Of a stretch of 27,794 nt of DNA, positions 10,316 to 21,637 are shown piece after piece. The notes beneath the pieces were generated by a model. It made no database searches and had not been told where the DNA came from. It worked only from the letters and a program-made list of their open reading frames with translations. Location: positions 2,365,644 to 2,393,437 of the forward strand of contig KQ482042.1 in assembly GCA_001430745.1 (NCBI GenBank), read 5' to 3'. The DNA is from Auxenochlorella pyrenoidosa. Lineage: Eukaryota > Chlorophyta > Trebouxiophyceae > Chlorellales > Chlorellaceae. A program made the translations under genes and the position numbers. Each line of letters starts with the position of its first letter. Position 1 is the stretch's first letter.

Positions 10316-12431
10316 TCACATCCACCGCACAATGAGCCGTCCACTGGCATCGCCGCTCGCCAACAGCTTGTCTCCAGCCCCCACCGCCACTGATGTCACA
10401 GCCTCTGGGTGCGCTGCAGCAGCTGACACTGCTGCATTGCCGTCCTGAAGCAGCCCAGGCAGCGGCAGTTGCACTTGGTGTTGCAGCGCTGCCAGGTTCC
10501 AGGCAGCCAGGGTGCCGGTCGGCCCGCCGCTCACGGCGTACCGCCCGCAGCTCGACAGCGCTGGGCGGCAGCCGCTCCACACGCTGCAGCGCCGGTCTCC
10601 GCTTGCTGGCACCAAGGTGCCGCAGACTGCATCACTGCCGCCAGCACTGGTGGACCAGAGCTTGCCCACGCCATCAATTGAGATTGTGAGCAGGTGCAGG
10701 CTGCCGGGCAGGGGCAGGAGCCACTGCACAGGGTGTGCGTGGCCGCCCTGCAGCACGCATGGAAGCAAACGATGGGATGGCCTTCAGAACTCAGAGCAAA
10801 CCACAGCCAGAGGTGCACCAACCAGCTCGCATGGCCAGCTGCGCATCCGAAACGTAGATAACTGGCGCTCATCAGGGCACCACAGCACCTGTACCCAGAG
10901 CCTAGTACAGCACATGGCATTCATGTGCCCAATACAGATGCATCAAGCCAGCCTACGCAGCAGTAAGGGGGGACAGCCTGCCATGGCCACGCACCTGCCG
11001 GTACACAAAGCGCTGCTGCCGGGTGTCCCACTCGCCGCTGGCATCGGCAGGGGGCGCATGCCACCGTGCCAGCACTGCGCTGTTTGGCACTGCGCAGTCG
11101 TCCTTGCTGTCAGCTGCATCTGGGGAGGCCGCCGGGCTGGCAGGTGGCATAGCCAGCAACCCCGCAAGCACGCCAACGCCGCTGCTGCCGTCACGTCGAG
11201 CGATGTGGCCGGAGCGTGCTGCTGCCCGCGGGCTCCACGGCGAGTCGCTGCCAGGCAGCCAGCTGCAGGGGCTCGCGGCCCTCATGCTGCAGCGTGGGGT
11301 TGCTGCCGCTGGAGGTGCACCTTCCAGGCTCACCTGCCCGGCCCCCCGCTGTTGGTGCCTGTCACCGTTGCGCCGCCGCTTCCGGCTGAACTCCACAAGC
11401 GACCCCGCGTGACGGGGGCTGCCCAAGCCCCCTGGCCTGCATGAGCGCGGATTGCTAGGCCCAGCATCCGCTCCTGCTGGCCCTGTGAGTGCTGGATGCT
11501 GGCCCGGCGTTTGCACAGGCAGGTCAGCTAATGATGGCTGAGGGCTGCCGGGCAGCCACATTGCTGCTGCTGGGTGCAAGGCCGCCGATGCCGTACTGCA
11601 CACAGCCATGCTCCTGCTGCCACCACCGCTGCTGCCATCTTGCTGTCCGCCTTTTGCCTCGAGGCAGCGGCAGTGCTGCTGGCAGGCTGGCACACGGCGC
11701 AGGTCCACCAGCTGCGGAGGCAGGCTGGGCCCCGCCACCAGAAGCGCCGCCGCATCGCCTGGCGCAAAGGTCACGCTGCTGGCTGCCAGTCGCAGCGCCG
11801 CCAGCTGTTCCCTGTCTGCCACGCTCCAGAGCCGCACAGTGCCATCCGACAGGCTGCAGCTGGCCAGGAAGGCGCCGCAGGTAGAGAACGCGGTTGTACT
11901 GACGGCAGAGCCGTGGCCCGCCAGGCAGCCGCGCGGTGTTGGAGGCTGCCCCTTGAGCAGATCCGAAAGCTGCCAGAGCCGCACTGCCCCGTCGTCGCCT
12001 GCGCTCGCCAGCAGCCCGCTGGGCGGGTGCGTCTCCAGGCAATTTATGGCCCCCGAGTGCAGGAGGTGGGCGGCCACCCTGCGCACGGCTGTGCTGGCTG
12101 TTGCCTCGCCCACCGCCCACAGCTTGAGCAGCCCATTGGCATCTGCGCTGCAGGGTGGGAGGTTGCGGATTGAGATGACATCATAGGGGTGCTTGTGAGC
12201 AATTGGTGTCAGCAGATGCACTTGAAACAGCAGGCGTTTGCACATGGCTTGCCTGAGCACAAGCGGTGGCTGCTGGCTGTCCGGGGCAGTCCAGACTGCG
12301 AGAGCTGTCACCGCTACCGGGTGAGCTAGCCTGCTGATCAGCTGTCCTGGGCGTGGAGCCGCCAAAAGCGACAGAAGGGGGTGCTGCCAGCGAAGGGCTG
12401 TGCCCCAGTGCAGCTCCGGACCGCTGAGCAT
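10316..12431 (-). CDS. WD40-repeat protein, 587 aa, 3 exons
   Basis: Exons in transcript order: 12253-12431, 10995-12147, 10316-10747; phases join. The first intron (12148-12252) uses a GC donor. Splicing it out restores a WD repeat ending LVLSADANGLLKLW (about 57-70). Further repeats are SGAINCLETHPPSG to DDGAVRLW (about 91-118) and GHGSAVSTTAF to SDGTVRLW. At the C-terminus are HAHPVQWLLPLPGS to GVGKLW and HPEAVTSVAVGAGDKLLASG to RLIVRWM at the very end. Between the two blades is a Ser/Pro/Ala-rich stretch of roughly 200 residues with a basic patch (SRKRRRNGDRHQQ). This suggests one beta-propeller with a long insertion, or two partial ones. The start is the first in-frame ATG (12431); the upstream frame has only a TTG. 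I cannot name the subfamily. A scaffold role is inferred from the fold only. Confidence 0.8.
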
Positions 12432-12825
12432 GGCGGCAATAACAGATTTTACATCCAAGAGTCGATCGGGCAATAGCAGATAGAAGAAAGAGGGGGGAAA
12501 TATTGAACTGGCCTCCTGTGTTTGTCTGCAATGCCGACTGTTCCATCACCTGCAGCAATTTCTCTCTGATCTTCGATCGATCACATCACCATAATACTGC
12601 TGACATCCTGCCACTGCAACACGCGCCTCCTCATAGCCTGGACCGCGTTCGCGGGCCTTTCTCAAGCCTGCTGTGTTCTGCTGCCGTCGTCAGCACCTGC
12701 ACCGATCTAACGAATAGCAATGCGCTCCCAGTAGCCTTGAGGATCACGTCTCTAAGCGGCGGCGGTTGCAGGCAGCGGCGGCGGCGGCGGCGGCGGCGAC
12801 GGCGGCACGAGCAGCCTCGAGCACC
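12432..12825. promoter_or_regulatory. Divergent intergenic region between the WD40 and GnT-I genes
   Basis: These 394 bases separate two divergent starts and must hold both core promoters. The middle part (about 12470-12610) is relatively AT-rich. No clear TATA box is visible. A GCG triplet run lies in the probable 5' UTR of the GnT-I gene. Confidence 0.4.
12775..12798 (+). repeat. (GCG)8 microsatellite in the GnT-I leader
   Basis: Eight uninterrupted GCG triplets followed by an imperfect continuation to about 12806, ending 27 bases before the GnT-I ATG. In the gene's frame it would read poly-alanine, but no ATG lies upstream in that frame, so it is taken as 5' UTR. Confidence 0.8.
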
Positions 12826-15800
12826 ATGCGGCTTCTGAGCGCTGTGGGGCTCACCTTGGTCTGCTTCCTGGCACTCTTCTCCTTTCAGCTGCTGTGGACA
12901 CAGGACCGGCTTGAACACCTGCGTGACCTGGGCCGCCGGGGGCTGCACATCCGCCGCGCCGGCCGGCGGCAGCAGCTAGAGTCGGGTGCTGAGCAGATTG
13001 GGGCGCGCCTCAACCACCTGGCCGCAGCCGGCGCTGCACTGGATCAGACTGCAGTGGATGCTGCGGTGGGGAATGCCGGCAGTGGCGACAGCGGGCTGCG
13101 CGGCGGCCCACACGCGATGCCCAACCCCGCCATCGTCGTCTTCTGCTACAACCGCACCGACTACCTGAACCAGACGCTGCACTCGCTGGCGGGGCTGCAG
13201 GGGCTGTCGCGCTACTCGCTCTACATCTCGCAGGTGCGCGCTGCACGGCGGGCGGGCCAAGCCATGCCAGGCTTGCCGCGTTGCAGCGCCGTTGCCTTCC
13301 GCAGTGCCCAACAGGCCTGCACCTGCCTGCCGCACTGCCCCGCGCACTTCGCAGGACGGCGACAGCCCCGGGGTGGCGGAGCTGGCGGACCAGCTGGGGG
13401 CGACCCTGCTGCGCGAGGCGCGCGGCTTTGCTTTCTGGCAAAAGGCGCCGCGCGTGGCACAGCTGCCGGGCAGCACCCAGCCGGGCCACGCCTGGCTGGC
13501 GCAGCACTACAAGTGGGGGCTGGACCGCGTGTTCAACGAACATGGGCACAGCCATGTGATCATAGTGGAGGATGACATGCTCTTCAGCCCAGGTGGGTGC
13601 AAGGGCGGCTGCTGTGCAGGGCAGCCACGGTCGGCAGCACACGTCAGGGGCGGAGGGTCTGCCTGCAGGCAGCCTAGGAGGAGTGTCAGCTTGGGCAGTG
13701 CCTGCATGCCTACCTGCCCTGGTTGCAGGGGCAGTGCACTTTCCCATGCCGGTAGAGACACAGGGCAACGTTTTGCTTTGCAAGCTTCTCCCACACAGCG
13801 GCACGCCCTTCCTGCATGTTGTGCACGCTGCGCGCCACAGGAGCGACACTGCCAGCCCCCCCCCCCCCCGNNNNNNNNNNNNNNNNNNNNNNNNNNNNNN
13901 NNNNNNNNNNNNNNNNNNNNNNNNNNNNNNNNNNNNNNNNNNNNNNNNNNNNNNNNNNNNNNNNNNNNNNNNNNNNNNNNNNNNNNNNNNNNNNNNNNNN
14001 NNNNNNNNNNNNNNNNNNNNNNNNNNNNNNNNNNNNNNNNNNNNNNNNNNNNNNNNNNNNNNNNNNNNNNNNNNNNNNNNNNNNNNNNNNNNNNNNNNNN
14101 NNNNNNNNNNNNNNNNNNNNNNNNNNNNNNNNNNNNNNNNNNNNNNNNNNNNNNNNNNNNNNNNNNNNNNNNNNNNNNNNNNNNNNNNNNNNNNNNNNNN
14201 NNNNNNNNNNNNNNNNNNNNNNNNNNNNNNNNNNNNNNNNNNNNNNNNNNNNNNNNNNNNNNNNNNNNNNNNNNNNNNNNNNNNNNNNNNNNNNNNNNNN
14301 NNNNNNNNNNNNNNNNNNNNNNNNNNNNNNNNNNNNNNNNNNNNNNNNNNNNNNNNNNNNNNNNNNNNNNNNNNNNNNNNNNNNNNNNNNNNNNNNNNNN
14401 NNNNNNNNNNNNNNNNNNNNNNNNNNNNNNNNNNNNNNNNNNNNNNNNNNNNNNNNNNNNNNNNNNNNNNNNNNNNNNNNNNNNNNNNNNNNNNNNNNNN
14501 NNNNNNNNNNNNNNNNNNNNNNNNNNNNNNNNNNNNNNNNNNNNNNNNNNNNNNNNNNNNNNNNNNNNNNNNNNNNNNNNNNNNNNNNNNNNNNNNNNNN
14601 NNNNNNNNNNNNNNNNNNNNNNNNNNNNNNNNNNNNNNNNNNNNNNNNNNNNNNNNNNNNNNNNNNNNNNNNNNNNNNNNNNNNNNNNNNNNNNNNNNNN
14701 NNNNNNNNNNNNNNNNNNNNNNNNNNNNNNNNNNNNNNNNNNNNNNNNNNNNNNNNNNNNNNNNNNNNNNNNNNNNNNNNNNNNNNNNNNNNNNNNNNNN
14801 NNNNNNNNNNNNNNNNNNNNNNNNNNNNNNNNNNNNNNNNNNNNNNNNNNNNNNNNNNNNNNNNGGTCGCCGCAGACTTCCTGCTTTACTTTGAGGCTAC
14901 CGCCCCCCTGCTGGATGCCGACCCCTCCCTCTGGTGCGTCTCCTCCTGGAACGACAACGGCTTCGAGAAGGGGCACGGCTGGGACGTCCGCAACCTCTTC
15001 CGCACTTCTTACTTCCCGGGTGGGGCCCACGAGCTTGGAGGGGGATGGGGGGGCCTGGAGTGGAGCGCACAGCGGTCGCCGTGCCCATGCGCCAGCCACC
15101 CTTGGCGGGGAACAATGGCCATGCATGGGATGCAGCCAGGCTCCTCCTCCTTGCTTCGAGGGCTGTTTTGCTGGGAGGGTGGGCATCCTCCAGCGTGCCC
15201 CCCTTCATTCCCCCCTCTGTCCATGCAGGGCTGGGCTGGATGATGAAGCGCGAGCTGTGGCAGGAGCTGGGCCCCAAGTGGCCGCTGGACCACTGGGTGA
15301 GGGCGGCAACCCCTTCGGGGCCACGCGGCGCTGCCGCACTCCCGGCGGTGCATGCCAGTGCCTGCCCAAGTCTGCGCTGCCAAGCAGGGATGAGCGTGCC
15401 CAGGCCTGCCATGACCACGGTGCCAGGCTCTGACAGGCGCCGCGCTGCTGCCGAGGGTGGGCGCAGGACCACTGGATGCGGGATGAAGAGGTGTCGCGCG
15501 GCCGGGAGTGCATCTGTCCAGAGGTTAACCGGAACAAGAACATCGGGGAGGTGAGGGCGGGTGTGCATGGGGGGGGGCTGCGGGGCAACAAGGCCAAGAG
15601 CATCGGCTGCCGCCCGCAGCGCCACAATGAAGGCAATGCAATGTTTGTTGGGTGGCCAATGGCTGGCCGCCCCTCCTGGCGCATGCAGGTGGGCGCCAAC
15701 ATGAACAAGCAGGCCTTCACGCGCTACCTGAAGACCATGGCCTGGAATGCAGACCAGACGGTGCGCCGTGGGAGGCAGCACCCTGCGCCATGCTTCGCGC

Positions 15801-17242
15801 CCTGACGTGCCGGCCAGCATACACCGGTGCCCACTCCGGCCCCCGCCCCTCCCCCCGCCCCCCAGGTCATCGACTATGGTGACCTGTCCCGCCTGCTGCG
15901 CCCCGCCTACGAGGCTGCCCTGGCGGCGGCCCTGGCGGCGGCCGAGCCGTTTGAGTTCTCCTACCGGCGGGATGCGCCTCAGCCACAGGCGGGCAAGACG
16001 TACCTCATACCCTACGTCATCGAGCGCTACACGCGCGTGGCGCTCAGGCTCAAGCTGTGGCCCTACCCGCGGGGCCACCACCAGCACGTGGCCATCATCC
16101 CCTGGGAGTGAGTGGGCGGGAGTGGGCGGGGCGGCAAGGTGGCAGGGCAGGCGCAGCAGAGTGCAATCCTTGGCCCCGGCTCCACGCTGCTCGGCAGGCT
16201 GGCAGGCTGGTGAGCGGGCATGTGCTGCCCAGGCTGCGCGGTGCGGCCCCTCCCCAGGGCGCTCCCCTCCTCCCCCGGGCTCCTCCCCCGGCCCCTGCCC
16301 GCAGGAACTCCACCTTCCTGGTGGCCGACCGCCGCTTCTGCCCGCTGCTGCCCAAGGAGCAGCAGCTGCCGCCCACGCCCGGCATGCGCGCCGTCCCCGG
16401 CGAGCGGCACCAGAGCTGCCACGTGGTGTGCGAGGCGCGCGGCCTGGTGTGCTACGCCAAAGACTTTTGGTGGCTCAACTCCTGCTCGGGTGGGTGGGTG
16501 GGGGTGGGGGTGGACGGACGCGTGTAGGGGCGGCAGGCTGCAGCCTCCCCGCTGCCGCCACTGCTGCGTCTGCATTTTGGAGGGGCGAGGTGGCGCCAAG
16601 TGAGCCGTCCAAGCGATCCCTCGTCGCCTGCTGGTGGTGCTGCTTCCTAGCCTCCGGTCCTGCACTGCCTGCTCTGCCTCTGCAGTCATGCGCAAGCACT
16701 TCCCCTGCGAGAAGGGGTGCACCGTTGAGCTGGGCCCCGACGTGCCCGCCTACGTGGCAGACGCCAACCAGACGCTGCACAAGTACTGCCTCATCACCCA
16801 GGCGCGCTCTGGCGGGGGGCGGGGGGGCACAGGGCAGTGTGTGGCAAGGCGCCAAAGCGGACAGAACCTGCCACTCTTTGCAGAGCTGGGTGAGCACTGC
16901 TCGCCAAGCGGGCTGATGGTCAGTGTCGCTTCTGCGAGTAATCCGCCCAGCATTTCTGTGCGGTGTGCGCTGCGCCCCTCCCACCTGCAGAAGGCATCAA
17001 CGTGCGCCGCCAAGCACGCCGCCACGGCGCGCCTGTGCGCGTGCATCCCCCGGGGGAGCCCCGCAGAGGGCGGCACGGCGCGCCATCGGCGGCACGTCCT
17101 GGCTGCAGCAGGCAGCAACACAGGGCTGTCTGGCGGTGATGCAGCACAAACTTTGCAGCAAGAGGAGCAGCAGCAGCAGGGAGTGGCAGCAGCAACGGCC
17201 CGCAGCGAAAGCAGCGGTGCGGCTTCTCTCGAAGTAGGCTGA
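12826..17242 (+). CDS. N-acetylglucosaminyltransferase I (GT13) with C-terminal Cys-rich module, 604 aa, 11 exons
   Basis: Exons: 12826-13233, 13355-13592, 14876-15019, 15229-15296, 15467-15550, 15689-15760, 15866-16107, 16305-16489, 16686-16801, 16884-16889, 16991-17242. The enzyme adds the first beta-1,2-GlcNAc to the Man5 N-glycan core in the Golgi, starting complex N-glycans. Residues 3-24 are a type II signal anchor, then a stem. The catalytic domain shows PNPAIVVFCYNR, SLYISQDGD across the first intron, and HYKWGLDRVF. It continues with the metal-binding VEDDM (207-211), DPSLWCVSSWNDNG, FPGLGWMMKRELW and WDHWMR. Canonical GnT-I ends at about 445 aa. Here about 150 residues follow, with SCHVVCEARGLVC, HFPCEKGC and a final CACIP motif, resembling the C-terminus of GnT-V (MGAT5). 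The last three exons depend on a weak GC donor at 16802 and a 6-base exon, so that end is less sure. After CACIP a low-complexity Gln/Ala/Ser tail follows. The N gap falls in intron 2. Confidence 0.88.
13871..14864. other. Assembly gap of 994 N
   Basis: The gap follows a run of 14 C bases (13856-13869). It lies wholly within intron 2 of the GnT-I gene: the donor is at 13593 and the acceptor ends at 14875. The flanking exons join in phase to give the family motif FSPDFLLYFEAT, so no known coding sequence is lost. The gap size may be only an estimate. Confidence 0.95.
16884..16889 (+). other. Predicted 6-base microexon (Ser-Trp) of the GnT-I gene
   Basis: AGCTGG lies between a TTTGCAG acceptor and a GTGAGC donor. 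Including it in phase 0 places 11 residues between the cysteine of KYCLITQ and the cysteine of STCAAKH. As I recall the mammalian GnT-V tail, that spacing is the same. The upstream donor (16802) is GC with poor context, so the prediction is tentative. Confidence 0.45.
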
Positions 17243-17431
17243 CCCACAATTCGTGCAGATGTGTTTTGGCAGTGCCAGTACCAGTTTTCTACACCGGTTT
17301 ACTGTTGCTCTCTGCAGTTTCCTAGAAATCAACTCAACAGACAAAGACATTAAATGCAGCAAAGAGAGACAGCTGGACGTCTATTGCGCACATACGTCAG
17401 TTGTGCAAGCCATGCATGCACACGCGCCATA
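17243..17431. other. Convergent intergenic region
   Basis: These 189 bases separate the stops of the GnT-I (+) and DUR2 (-) genes. No coding content is visible; it presumably holds short 3' UTRs. Confidence 0.5.
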
Positions 17432-20400
17432 TCACTGCTGCGCCTGCTGCGAGCGGTAGGGCGTCACACAATGCCCTAGTGGGCCCGCCTGCAGGCCAGT
17501 TGCCTTTTCATAGGCGGCGGCGATGCCCGCCACGTACTCGTCCGTCCAGGAGGGGGCCAGCAGGGTGATGCCAAAGGGCAGCACTGCAGCGAGACAGGGG
17601 AGAGGACAGGGACTGCCCTGGCTCACGCAATCACACGATTCTGCAGGCGACCGCATCTGGGGCGATGGCACATTCTGGTGTGCAGTGGCAGCAATTGCAT
17701 GGCGCGGCAACTTGATGACAAGAGCAGTCACCATCAGAAGCCAAGTTTAGCCTTGTCCACTGTACCTGGGCTGGGATTTCCCGTGGCCGCCAGGTGCTCC
17801 GCTCGCCGCCGCTGCTCGTCCGCCGCTGGACCGCCCCCACCATTGGCGCTGCTGCTGCCGCCATTAGGCTGCAGGCGCAGCAGGCCGCTGAACACGCTGA
17901 CCCCGCACATGTCCTGCAAGTTGACAAAGTTGGTCCACCTGCAGGCCAACAGCCACCCACACAAGAGCGCGCTTGCTGGGAGGCCTAGAGAGCATGCCCT
18001 GCTGATCAGTGGAAGCCATATGCGCCACGCTTGCTGGACACAGCGGTGTACCGGCAGGCACGAGCTGTGAGCCACAGCAGGCGCATGTTTGATGCGCAAT
18101 GGAGAAGCCTCGTTACTTCTGGTGCCAGTCTGTGATGAGCGCACCCACCTGCCCAGGTTTGCATTCTTGGTGAAGGCGACTCGGTCATACGGCGGGTCCT
18201 CCTCCTCAGCCTGCAGGCCACAGCAGCTCAGCGCGAGCCCTCATGCACAGTGGCGGGGGTGCAGTTTGCATGCACTCCCAGCTTGGAGCCGTGGCTGCTG
18301 CTCCTGGTGGCATTGCCGTGGGCGTGCGCCGACCTGGCCCCCGGCAGCCGGCGCAGCCAGCTGCTGTCGGCAGGCACAGCTGCGGGACCGCCCAGGGTGC
18401 GCCCAACTGCGCCGCCCACCTCACCAGTATCTCCTGCACCGTGTAGTTGTACGCCGAGGTGGGCACCACCAGCACGTCGACCTTGGCCAGCTCGGCGCGA
18501 CACTGCAGGGGGGCCGCGGATGGAAGGGGCCAAGGCTGGACAGAGTGAAGGGGGCGAGGCGCAGAGCTGCCCTGGGGTGTTCATGTCCGGCATGCCGGGC
18601 CAGCCAGCCCAGCAGCGCGCCCCTTAACATAGGGGTTGAGGGGGCAGGCGCCAGGCAGGCCGTGGCAGCCACCTCGGTGGTGGCAAAGGCAAACGCCACG
18701 CTTGGTGCGGGGGGCAGCACGTTGCATCCACCAGCCCCAGCAGCACCCGGCATGCTTCGCTCTTCAAGAGCACTCCCGTGCCCTGCCAGAAGCAGACGCC
18801 CCACCTGGGCACGCAGTCGGCTCAGCTGCTGCAGCCCCTCAAACACGTCTGCCGAGCTGAAGTTGCCGGTGTTGGCGATGATGCGCCGGATGACCTTGAG
18901 CATGCGGGCGTCGCTGCTGACGTCGGCCAGGCTGCCAGGGGCGGGTGCCTTGCCTCCCGGGCGCTCCAGGAAGCCCCGGATGCCTGCACGGGGCCACACT
19001 CAAACAGGCCAGCAAGCCCAGACCTTGGAGTGTGCTGGATTGGACTGGAAAACCCTTGCCCTTCCTACAGCAGGCCACAGGCAACGGCGCCAGGGCGCAA
19101 CGCAAGCCCAGAGGTCAGCGGCCGCCCACCCGCGTAGCGCTCCGCCACAAAGGCCGCTCCGTACAGCAGGACCGCTGTCTCGGCAAAGGGCGCAAAGTCA
19201 AAGCCGGGCACCGGCTGGCCGCCCAGCGCCTGCAGCCGCGCCACCGCCTCGCCCCACGCCGCCGCCATGGCTGTGAAACACAGCAGGGCCACAGCAAAGG
19301 TTTTCAGGGAGATATCGCGGTGAAGACGGCAACCCTTGCGGCGCTGAGAGTATGCAGCAGTGCAGGAGGAGGCTGCGGCACCCGACATCAGCCTGCAGGC
19401 CCATCTGCATGCACCAAAGTAGCCTTACCGCGCCGCTGCGGCTCGCCGCCAGGCCCCTCGAAGGAGTCATCCAGGAACTGCAGAAGGGGCAGGGAGGCGG
19501 CTGTTTCAGCCTGGCATGCGCCCCTGCTGCTGCATGGGCACACAGCCTCTCTGATGCCGACGGGGCCAGTGACGCTGGGAGCGATCAACTAGCCCGCACA
19601 CGGCCACAGCTGGCGGCGGCGGCATGAGCAGGGCGTGAGCGCGGCGCACCTGGGGGCCGGGCACTGCAAAACGGAAGGCTGCCTGCGGCTGGTACCGCCG
19701 CTGCAGGTTGGCCGCGTTCGGCAGCCGGTATGTGGGGTCTGCGGCGACGGAGGCGGGGGCAACGGCCAGGTTTGAGGCAGCACAGCCCTCTCCTCCTGAC
19801 ATGGCTGCTGGTGCAGCGGGTGTGCACCAGCGGGGCAAGGGCAGAGCTGACGTGCGCCCCGGCGGGCGCGACCCTCCCCAGGCTGTGCGGTGCGGGCGGC
19901 CCGCAGGCGAGGCTCTGGCGGCCACCTGCAATGTCGGCATTTTCCATCAGCCGCGCCACCTCGGCTCCATCCTCCACCGCCAGCGCAAACACCGACACGC
20001 AGTCCAGCAGGTAGCAGGCGGGGACCACCCCTGCCGTGGAGAAGCGCCCCACCGAGGGCTTGATGCCGACGATGCCGTTGTTGCCGGCGGGCACCCGGCC
20101 TGCATTGTGGGGGCACGGGTTTTGCTTCTAAAGTACTCAATACGCACAACCTACACTGCAGCCGGCCACTGCTCCACCACGCCTAACTGCTGCCGCTGAT
20201 CCAGTCATCATTCCTGACACGTGTGCTCGCAGGTATGCACCCGGCTTTGGTGCAGTGCCCGCCCTCGGAAGTTGCCATTCCCGGCCTCATTGTTCTATGC
20301 ATGGCAACTGCTGCACCCACCCGAGCCGGCGGTGTCGGTGCCCAGAGCAAAGGTGCACAGACCCTCTGCCACCGCCACCGCGGAGCCGCAGGAGGAGCCC

Positions 20401-21637
20401 CCCGGGGTGAACCGGTCATCAAATGCGTTGGCTGCGCAAGGGGGGTGGCCAAGGGATGGAATCAATGCGTAGGTGCTGGGTGCGCACGCCACCAGCTGCT
20501 GCATGCGGCGCATCGCAGCATGCCTGTGGCACAGCCACAACGGCAGGAAAGGTGCACCAGCAAAGCAAGCCCTGCCTGCCTCGGGACCCCCCCCCCCTCC
20601 CCGGCCTGCAGTTGCACCCACACACCAGGGATGCCGTAGGGCGTGCGTGTGCCCACCAGGCCGCACGCAAACTGGTCCATGTTTGTCTTTCCGAGGCAGA
20701 TGCCGCCTGCAGCGCAGGTGATGAGCGGGGTCAGGGGTCAGCTAACAGGGCCTGCGCGCTTCACTGCTGATTGCAAGGCAGCAGCACGACCCGTCCGCTG
20801 CACCAGCAGCATGCGTGCTCATGGGTTCCCAGACCTGCCCGTGACTGTGCACAGGCAGAGCTTGCGGAGCACTGCCACCAGAGCTGCAGACCGCCCTGCG
20901 CTTGCAAGCCTTGCCTGCGTCTAGCAGAGGCTGCACGGCCCGCGCATGCTCGCCGGGCACGTATTCAAACTCTTGGCAGGCGGCAGTGGTGGGTAGACCC
21001 GCGACATCGATATTGTCCTGCGAACCGACCAACAAGGTTGGTGGCCAGCTGGGCATGCAGGCAGGCAGGCAGGCAGCAGACCCGTCTCGGCGGCAACTGT
21101 CGTGACGTGGTCACAATGTAGGGCACAAGGTCGCAATCAACAAGCACAAGGATGCCCGCCGCCGTGCACTGCGAGCTCACTGCCACTTTGGTGGCCTGCT
21201 GTTCAAGCGGCTCACCTTCACGGCAAAGGGGATGCCCCACAGCGGGCCGCGCTGCTCGGCTGGCAGGCTCTCCAGGTAACTGCCCGGATGGGAGCACAGA
21301 TGTGGACCCAGGGCTCGCAGCTCAGCCAGCATTACGGGGCAGGAATCAATGTCCCGGGCACAGCACCATGGTCGCGGTGGCAACCCGCAGCACAAACAGA
21401 ACTGGCCGGGGGGAGGGGGTTCCCCTGTATGGGAAGCCTCCGCCCGTGCACATTGTGAAAGCGCACTGACCTGCACCGTTCCAGCACCGCATCATCTATT
21501 GGTCGTGCTATGAAGATTGCACGGGAAACGGCGATGGCTGGCAGCAGCTGGCGGCAGACCTCTGTCGGAGTGAGGCTGCCGGCGGCGTAGGCGGCGCGGA
21601 GCGCCGGTAAGGTGAGCTCCCTGGTGGTGAGCGGCAT
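17432..21637 (-). CDS. DUR2: Allophanate hydrolase, amidase domain only (DUR2), 540 aa, 14 exons
   Basis: Exons in transcript order: 21471-21637, 21216-21279, 20915-21017, 20626-20706, 20321-20431, 19926-20099, 19650-19738, 19429-19477, 19130-19270, 18805-18983, 18425-18502, 18149-18210, 17766-17938, 17432-17583. The total is 541 codons. It should hydrolyse allophanate to N-carboxycarbamate and ammonia in the second step of urea amidolyase. The amidase-signature triad is visible: K77 in GIPFAVKDN, S151 in PGGSSCGS, S175 in TDTAGSGRVP. The K-S and S-S spacings (74 and 24) equal those of AtzF (K91, S165, S189). Allophanate hydrolase-specific stretches are [72 protein letters not shown] and [12 protein letters not shown]. 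The protein stops soon after that last motif, without the C-terminal domain, which is encoded by the divergent neighbour. Intron 3 (20707-20914) is of the GC-AG type. The insertion at 17780-17870 ([13 protein letters not shown]) is lineage-specific. Confidence 0.93.
21057..21076. repeat. (GCAG)5 microsatellite in DUR2 intron 2
   Basis: Five uninterrupted GCAG units inside the intron between 21018 and 21215. Likely neutral. Confidence 0.8.

Noticed and set aside
10953..12473. One long minus frame of 506 codons starting at 12473 as the WD40 gene start and end
   Set aside because: It begins at TTG, runs through a GC-AG intron whose removal restores a WD repeat, and runs past a GT donor at 10994 into intron sequence.
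13292..15433. Very long plus and minus ORFs spanning 13871-14864
   Set aside because: They are artefacts of the run of N, which contains no stop codons.
16802..16883. Reading straight through after CLITQ as coding sequence
   Set aside because: It gives a Gly/Arg-rich stretch and destroys the cysteine spacing of the C-terminal module. Splicing it out is preferred, though its GC donor is weak.
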